From: an uncultured Pelagibacteraceae bacterium
Lineage (GTDB): Bacteria; Pseudomonadota; Alphaproteobacteria; Pelagibacterales; Pelagibacteraceae
DNA length: 64,000 nucleotides
Reading direction: 5' to 3'
NCBI GenBank assembly: GCA_902615425.1
Contig: CACMPD010000001.1
Location: 62,001 to 126,000, forward strand
The translations under genes were made by a program, and so were the position numbers. Below are positions 58,312 to 64,000 of the stretch, piece after piece. Numbering within the stretch: position 1 is the stretch's first letter; each line of letters starts with the position of its first letter. Below the pieces are notes generated by a model. The model was not told the DNA's origin, did not search any database, and worked only from the letters and a program-made list of their open reading frames with translations.

Positions 58312-60549
58312 TTAGTTTAATTTCAAATCAAATCGATCAGAATTCATAACTTTTACCCATGCCGCGATAAAATCTTTAACAAATTTATCACCTGAATCTT
58401 CACATGCATAAACTTCTGCTAGAGCTCTTAGTTGAGAATTTGAACCAAAAATTAAATCAACTCTTGTCGCCTTCCATTTCGTTTTTTGAGTTTTTCTATC
58501 TTTACCAATAAATGTTTGTTCAGATTTATCTTCCTCTTTCCAAGTCGTATTCATGTCTAAAAGATTTATGAAATAATCGTTAGTAAGAGAACCAGGTCTG
58601 TTAGTAAAAACACCATGTTTTGAGCCATCAAAATTTGTGTTTAACACTCTCATACCACCCACAAGTGCAGTCATTTCTGGAGCTGTTAAACCCATCAATT
58701 GAGCCTTATCAACAAGTTTTTCCTCTGCAGAAACATTTGAAGCTCCACCATTTAAGTAGTTTCTAAAACCATCCGCTTGTGGTTCTAGAAGACCAAATGA
58801 GTTAATATCAGTCTGATCTTGCCTTGCATCTCCCCTTCCTGCTGAAAATGGAACTTGAACTTTATAGCCAGCTTTTTTTGCAGCCATTTCGATTCCAACA
58901 CCACCAGCTAGTACAATCAAATCTGCCATTGAAACACTTTTCTTTTTACTATCGAATTTGCTTTTAATTTTTTCTAAAGCTTTAATTACAGCCGATAATT
59001 TTTTTGGATTGTTCACTTTCCAATTTTTTTGTGGTTCCAACATTATTCTTGCACCATTAGCACCACCTCTTTTATCAGAGCCTCTGAACGTAGATGCTGA
59101 AGCCCATGCAGTAGAAACTAAATCTGAAATTGATATTTTTGATTTAGAGATTTTGTTTTTTAAATCTTTAATATCGTTTGATTTAAGTTTATATTTGGGT
59201 TTATCAATTGGATCCTGCCAAATAAGTTGTTCTTTTGGAACCTCACTACCAAGATAGCAAACTCTTGGTCCCATATCCCTGTGAGTTAATTTAAACCATG
59301 CTCTCGCGAAAGCATCGTGAAACTCTTTTGGATTTTGATGAAAATGTTTAGTTATAGGTCCATAACTAGGATCAACTTTCATCGATATGTCGGTTGTTTG
59401 CATCATAGGTGGATGAAGCACACCTTTTTGATGTGCATCGGGAACCATTTTAATCTCTTGCCCATTTTTCTTTGGAGTCCATTGATGAGCACCAGCTGGG
59501 CTTTTTGTAAGTTCCCACTCATGTCCATATAAACAATCCAAATAACCCATATCCCATTGAATTGGATTTTGGGTCCAAGCGCCCTCAATACCACTACTTA
59601 TTGTATCAACACCTTTTCCAGATTTATATCCACTATTCCATCCAGTTGACTGGTCTTGAAGTTTTGAAGCCTCAGGATCTGGTCCTTTGAATGACTCAGA
59701 TGCTGCACCATGAGATTTTCCAAACGTATGTCCTCCAGCAACTAATGCTGCTGTCTCATAGTCATTCATAGCCATTCTACCAAATGTCTCTCTAATATCA
59801 TGTGCTGCTAGTTTTGGATCTGGATTAGCATCAGGACCTTGTGGATTTACATAGATTAAACCCATATGTGAAGCTCCTAGTGGCTGTTCTAAATCTCTCT
59901 TTCCACTATATCTTTCCACACCTAACATTTCTTTTTCTGAGCCCCAATAAATATCATCCTCTGGTTCCCAAATATCAGTTCTACCAGCTCCAAAACCAAA
60001 AGTTTTAAAACCCATTGAGTCTAAAGCTACGTTTCCAACAAGTATAAATAGGTCTGCCCATGAAATTTTTCTTCCATATTTCTTTTTAATAGGCCATAAA
60101 AGCAATCTAGCTTTATCTAAGTTTACGTTATCTGGCCAAGAATTAAGTGGCGCAAATCTTTGATTCCCCGTTCCTGCTCCACCTCTACCATCACCAGTTC
60201 TGTAAGTTCCTGCGGCATGCCAAGCTAACCTAATAAATAATGGTCCATAATGACCATAATCTGCTGGCCACCAGTCTTGGGAGTCTGTCATTAATTTTTT
60301 TAAATCTTTTTTTAATGCTTTGTAATTTAGTTTTTTAAATTCTTTTGCATAATTAAATTTTTTATCCATAGGGTTAGATAAATTTGAATGCTGACTGAGA
60401 ATTTTAAGATTTAAACTGTTTGGCCAAAAGTCTCTTACTGTCTGACCTCTTCCTGCAGAAAACTTTGCAGGTGTCCCTGCACCGGTAAAAGGACATTTGC
60501 TCATTTGATTGGCTTTAAAAGACTTGTTTTTGAAATTTTCAGTACTCAT
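58312..60549 (-). CDS. katG: Catalase-peroxidase
   Basis: Bifunctional heme catalase/peroxidase that destroys hydrogen peroxide. The 745-residue protein has full length with duplicated N- and C-terminal halves. Distal residues are in [11 protein letters not shown], the covalent Met-Tyr-Trp set is represented by the Trp in AWHAAG, Tyr in [10 protein letters not shown] and Met in GRMAMND, and the proximal heme His in [12 protein letters not shown]. Upstream a TTGACA-N16-TATAAA promoter (60588-60615) is overlapped by two Irr-type boxes, so it is probably repressed by the adjacent regulator when iron or heme is low. Confidence 0.97.
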   Translation of the reverse strand: MSTENFKNKSFKANQMSKCPFTGAGTPAKFSAGRGQTVRDFWPNSLNLKILSQHSNLSNPMDKKFNYAKEFKKLNYKALKKDLKKLMTDSQDWWPADYGHYGPLFIRLAWHAAGTYRTGDGRGGAGTGNQRFAPLNSWPDNVNLDKARLLLWPIKKKYGRKISWADLFILVGNVALDSMGFKTFGFGAGRTDIWEPEDDIYWGSEKEMLGVERYSGKRDLEQPLGASHMGLIYVNPQGPDANPDPKLAAHDIRETFGRMAMNDYETAALVAGGHTFGKSHGAASESFKGPDPEASKLQDQSTGWNSGYKSGKGVDTISSGIEGAWTQNPIQWDMGYLDCLYGHEWELTKSPAGAHQWTPKKNGQEIKMVPDAHQKGVLHPPMMQTTDISMKVDPSYGPITKHFHQNPKEFHDAFARAWFKLTHRDMGPRVCYLGSEVPKEQLIWQDPIDKPKYKLKSNDIKDLKNKISKSKISISDLVSTAWASASTFRGSDKRGGANGARIMLEPQKNWKVNNPKKLSAVIKALEKIKSKFDSKKKSVSMADLIVLAGGVGIEMAAKKAGYKVQVPFSAGRGDARQDQTDINSFGLLEPQADGFRNYLNGGASNVSAEEKLVDKAQLMGLTAPEMTALVGGMRVLNTNFDGSKHGVFTNRPGSLTNDYFINLLDMNTTWKEEDKSEQTFIGKDRKTQKTKWKATRVDLIFGSNSQLRALAEVYACEDSGDKFVKDFIAAWVKVMNSDRFDLKLN

Positions 60550-60587
60550 AATTTTTGTATTTCCCCCATGGTTATTAGATTTATTAA

Positions 60588-60604
60588 TTTATAATAGTTC
60601 TAAA
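60588..60604 (-). promoter_or_regulatory. Irr-type box 1, katG promoter
   Basis: The sequence TTTATAATAGTTCTAAA fits the known alphaproteobacterial Irr (ICE) pattern TTTAGAA-N3-TTCTAAA with one mismatch in 14 defined bases. It covers the -10 hexamer and part of the spacer of the predicted katG promoter, a typical repressor position. Read in the same direction, the irr-fabA box has the same arrangement. Confidence 0.6.
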
Positions 60605-60615
60605 CTAAATGTCAA
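60588..60615 (-). promoter_or_regulatory. Predicted sigma-70 promoter of katG
   Basis: On the minus strand the -35 is TTGACA (60610-60615, perfect), the spacer is 16 bases and the -10 is TATAAA (60588-60593, five of six). The start would fall near 60580, leaving a leader of about 30 bases before the katG ATG. A GGGGGA run in the leader may help ribosome binding. Confidence 0.6.
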
Positions 60616-60618
60616 CAG

Positions 60619-60635
60619 TTTAGAATGATTATAAT
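60619..60635 (-). promoter_or_regulatory. Irr-type box 2, upstream of the katG -35
   Basis: TTTAGAATGATTATAAT is one perfect ICE half-site (TTTAGAA) with a degenerate second half. Its reverse complement differs from the irr-fabA box by one central base. It ends three bases upstream of the -35. Its centre is 31 bases from box 1, about three helical turns, and box 1 and box 2 face each other as mirror images. Confidence 0.55.
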
Positions 60636-60659
60636 ATAAATTTAAAAAAGAAAGATTTT

Positions 60660-61088
60660 TTAATTCTGATTTTGAGTATCACTCGCAACTCTTACTAAAA
60701 CTTCGACAGAACTAATTTTTTTTCCTGTAATATTATTTTTGATATTTACTTTTCCAATTTCATTATCATTACAATCTATAAGTAAATTTGTGTCCTCATC
60801 ATAAAAATGATGATGTTTAGTAATGTTTGTATCAAAATAACTTTTATCGCTACTGATCGTAATTTCTTTTAAATATCCTTTATCTTTGAAAGCATGAACT
60901 GTGTTGTAAATTGTAGCTAAAGATATTTTTTCATTAAAATTTTCTGAAATGTTTTTTGCTAAATCATTAATTGTAAAGTGAAATGTTTTGTCTCTATTAA
61001 ATAAGACCTCACAAATTTTAAGTCTTTGTTTAGTGGGTCTAAGACCAGAATTTCTCAATTTGCTAACAAATTCGCTATTTTTTAACAT
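60660..61088 (-). CDS. irr: Irr-type Fur-family regulator
   Basis: Fur-superfamily transcription factor of 142 residues. It has the winged-helix region ([18 protein letters not shown] and [21 protein letters not shown]) and the HHH motif KHHHFYDE (92-94), used by Irr for heme binding. It lacks the CxxC structural-zinc pairs of Fur/PerR and also the N-terminal heme motif GCPWHD. It lies divergent from fabA-fabB-fabI, the standard place of irr in alphaproteobacteria. PerR is the main alternative, but the context favours Irr. A TATAAT at 61094-61099 is five bases before its ATG. Confidence 0.86.
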   Translation of the reverse strand: MLKNSEFVSKLRNSGLRPTKQRLKICEVLFNRDKTFHFTINDLAKNISENFNEKISLATIYNTVHAFKDKGYLKEITISSDKSYFDTNITKHHHFYDEDTNLLIDCNDNEIGKVNIKNNITGKKISSVEVLVRVASDTQNQN

Positions 61089-61093
61089 TGTTA

Positions 61094-61110
61094 ATTATAA
61101 TAATTCTAAA
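61094..61110. promoter_or_regulatory. Irr-type box between irr and fabA
   Basis: ATTATAATAATTCTAAA has one perfect TTCTAAA half-site and the same spacing as the two katG boxes. It overlaps the -10 TATAAT (61094-61099, minus strand) of irr, so autorepression is plausible, and lies in the likely -35 area of fabA. A weaker match lies at 61121-61137. Confidence 0.55.
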
Positions 61111-61161
61111 CTTTATGTATATTATAATGGTTTAAAATCAAGTATTAAGGTGATCTATTTT

Positions 61162-61662
61162 ATGAAAAAAAACTCCTATTCTTATGAAGAGCTTATAAGT
61201 TGCGGGAACGGAGGTCTTTTTGGTCATGGAAATGCAAAATTACCGCTTCCACCAATGTTAATGTTTGATAGAATTACAGAAATTAATGACAAGGATGGTG
61301 CTTTTAAAAAAGGCTCTTTAAAGGCTGAATTAGATATAAAGAAAGACCTTTGGTTTTTTGATTGTCATTTCAAAGAAGATCCTGTGATGCCAGGATGTCT
61401 TGGTCTTGATGCTATGTGGCAACTCGTAGGATTTTATTTAGGCTGGATTGGAAATCCAGGAAAAGGCAGAGCCTTAGGTGTTGGTACAGTAAAATTTACA
61501 GGAGAAGTTTTACAGAATGTTAAATTAGTCAAATATGAAATCGATATGAAAAAAATTATGTCTCCTGGTGGTACAACAGTTGGTTTGGCTAATGGGATAT
61601 TATTAGCAGATGAAAAAAAAATTTATTCAGCAGATAATTTAAAAGTGGGGTTATTCAAATAA
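61162..61662 (+). CDS. fabA: 3-hydroxydecanoyl-ACP dehydratase/isomerase
   Basis: Introduces the cis double bond for unsaturated fatty acids at the C10 stage. The 166-residue protein has the hotdog fold with active-site His in [21 protein letters not shown] (as [17 protein letters not shown]). The ATG at 61162 is preceded by AAGGTG, a good ribosome-binding site. A longer in-frame start at 60988 overlaps irr and has no homology. A TATAAT at 61123-61128 is a possible -10. It overlaps fabB by one base (TAATG). Confidence 0.96.
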   Translation: MKKNSYSYEELISCGNGGLFGHGNAKLPLPPMLMFDRITEINDKDGAFKKGSLKAELDIKKDLWFFDCHFKEDPVMPGCLGLDAMWQLVGFYLGWIGNPGKGRALGVGTVKFTGEVLQNVKLVKYEIDMKKIMSPGGTTVGLANGILLADEKKIYSADNLKVGLFK

Positions 61663-62873
61663 TGAGGAGAGTTGTAATAACTGGTTTAGGAGTAGTTTCT
61701 TGTTTAGGTAATAATCAAGAAGAAGTTCATCAATCTTTATTAAATTCAAAGTCAGGAATCTCATTTGCTGAAGAATATAAAGAGCATAATTTAAAAAGTC
61801 ATGTGCATGGCAAGCCAAACATCAAACTTGAAGATCACATAGATAGAAAGACAATTCGATTTATGGGTTCAGGCTCAGCTTATAACTATATTGCGATGAA
61901 AGAAGCAATAAAAGACTCTGGTCTTGAAGAAAAAGAAATAAGCAACTTTAGTACTGGTATAGTCATGGGATCTGGAGGACCTTCAATTGAAAATGTAATT
62001 TTAGCAGCGGATAAAACAAGAGCAAAAACCCCAAAATTAATGGGTCCTTTTATAGTTCCAAGAACCATGGCAAGTACTGCGTCTGCTACTTTGGCAGTTC
62101 CATTTAAAATCAAAGGGACTAATTATACAATGAGTTCTGCATGTGCAACTAGTGGTCACTGCATAGGAAATTCTATGGAATTAATTCAAATGGGTAAACA
62201 AGATATTGTTTTTGCAGGTGGTAGTGAAGAAATTCATTGGGCGATGACAGCAATGTTTGATGCTATGACAGCTTTATCATCGAAATATAATGATACTCCA
62301 CAATCTGCATCAAGAGCTTATGATAAAACTAGAGATGGATTTGTAATCGCCGGAGGTGCAGGTGTATTGGTACTCGAAGAGTACGAACATGCTAAAGCAA
62401 GAGGGGCTAAAATATATGCAGAATTAACCGGTTATGGAGCAACTTCGGATGGATACGATATGGTAGCACCATCAGGCGAAGGTGCTGTGAGATGTATGAA
62501 AATGGCAATGGCAACTACTAAAAATAAAATTGATTACATTAATACTCATGGAACATCAACTCCTGTTGGAGATATAACTGAACTTAATGCTATTAAAGAA
62601 ACTTTTGGAGATGACATTCCAAAAATAAGTTCTACAAAATCTTTGTCAGGTCATCCTTTGGGTGCTGCTTCAGTGCATGAAGCTATTTATTGTCTAATAA
62701 TGATGAAAAACAACTTCATTACAGGTTCAGCAAATATTACAGATATGGATGATGATGCTAAAAAGTTTCCTATCGTAGCAAAAACTGAAACAGGTGCTGT
62801 TTTAAATACTGTAATGTCAAATAGCTTTGGTTTTGGTGGAACTAATGCTGCTTTAATTTTTGAAAAGGTTTAA
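61662..62873 (+). CDS. fabB: 3-oxoacyl-ACP synthase I
   Basis: Condensing enzyme for unsaturated and saturated chain elongation. The 403-residue protein has the catalytic Cys in [12 protein letters not shown], and the two His in [11 protein letters not shown] and [12 protein letters not shown]. Pairing with fabA marks it as FabB and not FabF. It starts in the fabA stop and is followed three bases later by fabI. Length and motifs are standard. Confidence 0.96.
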   Translation: MRRVVITGLGVVSCLGNNQEEVHQSLLNSKSGISFAEEYKEHNLKSHVHGKPNIKLEDHIDRKTIRFMGSGSAYNYIAMKEAIKDSGLEEKEISNFSTGIVMGSGGPSIENVILAADKTRAKTPKLMGPFIVPRTMASTASATLAVPFKIKGTNYTMSSACATSGHCIGNSMELIQMGKQDIVFAGGSEEIHWAMTAMFDAMTALSSKYNDTPQSASRAYDKTRDGFVIAGGAGVLVLEEYEHAKARGAKIYAELTGYGATSDGYDMVAPSGEGAVRCMKMAMATTKNKIDYINTHGTSTPVGDITELNAIKETFGDDIPKISSTKSLSGHPLGAASVHEAIYCLIMMKNNFITGSANITDMDDDAKKFPIVAKTETGAVLNTVMSNSFGFGGTNAALIFEKV

Positions 62874-62876
62874 TTT

Positions 62877-63662
62877 ATGAGTTTAATGAAAGGTAAAAAG
62901 GGATTGATTATGGGTGTTGCTAATGAAAGATCTATTGCCTGGGGTATTTCTCAAAAACTTTCAGAAGCTGGAGCAGAACTAGCATTTACATATTTAGGTG
63001 ACGCATTAAAGAAAAGAGTTATTCCTTTAGCAGAAAAATTAAACTCAAAAGTTACATTCAGCTGTGATGTTGAAAAAAAAGAAGAAGTAGTAAAATTATT
63101 TGATGATATTAAATCCCAGTGGGGAGAAATTGATTTTGTAGTGCATGCAGTTGCATTTTCAGACAAATCAGAATTATCAGGTGAATATTTAAATACAACT
63201 AGAGAAAACTTTTTGAGGAGCATGTTAATATCATGCTTTTCATTTACAGAAGTAGCAAAGGAAGCTTCAAAAGTAATGAAAGAAGGTGGAAATTTACTCA
63301 CGTTAACTTATGAGTCTACTAAAGCGATTCCAAATTATAATGTAATGGGAGTTTGTAAATCAGCTTTAGAAGCTAGTGTTAAATACTTAGCAAGAGATTT
63401 GGGTGCTAAAGGCATGAGGGTAAATGCAATAAGTGCAGGCCCTATCAAAACATTAGCTGCATCTGCAATCGGTGATGCAAAATTCTTATATAAATGGAAC
63501 GAGGACCACTCTTTTTTAAAAAGAAATGTTGATATTCATGATGTTGGAAATTCAGCGTTGTATCTTCTAAGCGACCTTGCAAATGGTGTTACTGGAGAAA
63601 TCCACTATGTAGATGCCGGTTATAATAAAGTTGGAATGCCAGATCCTAAAAATATTTCTTAA
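62877..63662 (+). CDS. fabI: Enoyl-ACP reductase (NADH) FabI
   Basis: Short-chain dehydrogenase that reduces enoyl-ACP in each elongation cycle, the target of triclosan in other bacteria. The 261-residue protein has the coenzyme motif GVANERSIAWGI, the catalytic Tyr/Lys set in TYESTKAIPNYNVMGVCKSALEA (as YNVMGVCKSALEA) and NAISAGPIKTLAA. It completes the fabA-fabB-fabI operon typical of alphaproteobacteria. No terminator is visible in the 23 bases before the convergent partial gene. Confidence 0.96.
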   Translation: MSLMKGKKGLIMGVANERSIAWGISQKLSEAGAELAFTYLGDALKKRVIPLAEKLNSKVTFSCDVEKKEEVVKLFDDIKSQWGEIDFVVHAVAFSDKSELSGEYLNTTRENFLRSMLISCFSFTEVAKEASKVMKEGGNLLTLTYESTKAIPNYNVMGVCKSALEASVKYLARDLGAKGMRVNAISAGPIKTLAASAIGDAKFLYKWNEDHSFLKRNVDIHDVGNSALYLLSDLANGVTGEIHYVDAGYNKVGMPDPKNIS

Positions 63663-63685
63663 AAAGTTACAATTTTATTCAGTTA

Positions 63686-64000
63686 TTATATATCATAAAA
63701 ATTTTTGTTGAAGTACATGACTTCTGCAAAAAAAACTAACCCTGAAAACAAATTATTATTTGCAAGATCTATTCCGACTAATCTAAAATTATTTGGAAGT
63801 AAATATTTCTCAATATCACTAAATGATAAATATTTATCTCTAACGTCATCAAAAGCTAATTCTGTTAGAACAATTTTAATTTTATTTTGTTTTAGCGTAT
63901 TTATCGCTCCACTAAGAACTTTGTCCTCATAACCCTCTGTATCCATTTTTAGGATATCTATTTCTTCAATTTTATTCTTTGCAACATAATTATCAATAGT
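63686..64000 (-). CDS. FkbM-family methyltransferase, C-terminal part (truncated by the window edge)
   Basis: The ORF continues in frame to the window end, so at least 104 residues are seen and the start is missing. It has the FkbM motifs TIDNYVAKNKIEEIDILK, then MDTEGYEDKVLSGA and KIVLTELAF. These mark the conserved C-terminal half of FkbM methyltransferases, which methylate sugars or peptides. Paralogous to the gene at 8687 but not closely similar. Context on the other side is unseen. Confidence 0.82.
   Translation of the reverse strand, partial: TIDNYVAKNKIEEIDILKMDTEGYEDKVLSGAINTLKQNKIKIVLTELAFDDVRDKYLSFSDIEKYLLPNNFRLVGIDLANNNLFSGLVFFAEVMYFNKNFYDI

Noticed and set aside
58312-60549. katG as a recently transferred gene
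   Set aside because: Base composition and codon use look like the neighbours, and regulation by the adjacent Irr-like boxes is integrated; no mobile signatures seen.
60988-61161. Longer fabA start at 60988
   Set aside because: It runs antisense through irr and has no homology; ATG at 61162 has a ribosome-binding site and normal FabA length.
63705-63932. 75-residue plus-strand ORF near the window end
   Set aside because: Shadow of the FkbM methyltransferase gene on the minus strand, which has clear motifs.

Overview
The window is a gene-dense, very AT-rich (by eye roughly 30% G+C) piece of a streamlined alphaproteobacterial chromosome, most likely SAR11 (Pelagibacterales, a Candidatus Pelagibacter-like organism). 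The evidence is the extreme A/T codon use with Lys/Asn/Ile-rich proteins, spacers of zero to a few tens of bases, many ATGA/TAATG gene overlaps, and gene neighbourhoods typical of alphaproteobacteria: bolA-dnaJ-cobS-cobT, irr-fabA-fabB-fabI, helicase-fdxA-carD, and rpsT/dnaA beside mutM-ubiE-ubiB-coaBC-dut-moeB. I see no IS element, prophage, CRISPR array or rRNA. The species call is inference.

Layout. 1-5.2 kb: shikimate genes aroK-aroB, a BolA protein, then a DnaJ-like protein with the AAA+/VWA pair CobS-CobT. 5.2-8.5 kb (minus): redox sensor kinase RegB and gyrB. 8.7-10.3 kb: an FkbM methyltransferase, tRNA-Ser and a GT17 glycosyltransferase, which look like cell-surface accessory genes. 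10.3-19.9 kb (minus): a translation operon, GT4 glycosyltransferase-thrS-infC-rpmI-rplT-pheS-pheT-lepA. 20-26.6 kb: an alpha/beta hydrolase and glutamate synthase gltD-gltB. 26.8-34.8 kb: uppP, an EamA transporter, pyruvate dehydrogenase aceE-aceF, a thiolase, tRNA-Arg and a PaaI-type thioesterase. 35-39.2 kb: a SUV3-like helicase, TerB-like protein, 7Fe ferredoxin, a CarD regulator with a lysine-rich tail, and opposite it a 25-residue Lys/Ala/Arg peptide gene. 39.4-44.9 kb: acyl-CoA synthetase, tRNA-Leu, YqaA, DsbB, Coq7, HNH nuclease, carboxylesterase, a HIG1-like protein and TlpA. 44.9-48.3 kb: argH-lptM-lysA-plsC. 48.3-51.4 kb (minus): dnaN, dnaA and rpsT around an AT-rich dnaA upstream region. 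51.4-57.5 kb: mutM, then ubiE-ubiB-coaBC-dut-thiF/moeB-SH3 protein. 57.4-63.7 kb: DUF2061 protein, a 2-oxoglutarate oxygenase-like protein, katG, an Irr/Fur regulator and fabA-fabB-fabI. The window ends in a truncated second FkbM methyltransferase.

Connections. The pyruvate dehydrogenase, thiolase, acyl-CoA synthetase and fab genes form an acetyl-CoA/lipid core. ubiE, ubiB and coq7 make ubiquinone, the likely signal read by RegB. katG has a strong predicted promoter carrying two Irr-type boxes, and a third near-identical box lies between irr and fabA, which suggests one iron/heme-responsive regulator controls peroxide defence and itself.

Most unusual items: the complete expression unit for a 25-residue lysine/alanine peptide; the Irr-box set; a lipoyl domain fused to the E1 subunit of pyruvate dehydrogenase; convergent genes that share one 4-base stop-codon overlap; and cobS/cobT with no cobalamin gene nearby. 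I did not find a convincing wholly new multi-gene system. The 25-residue peptide locus is the closest candidate.
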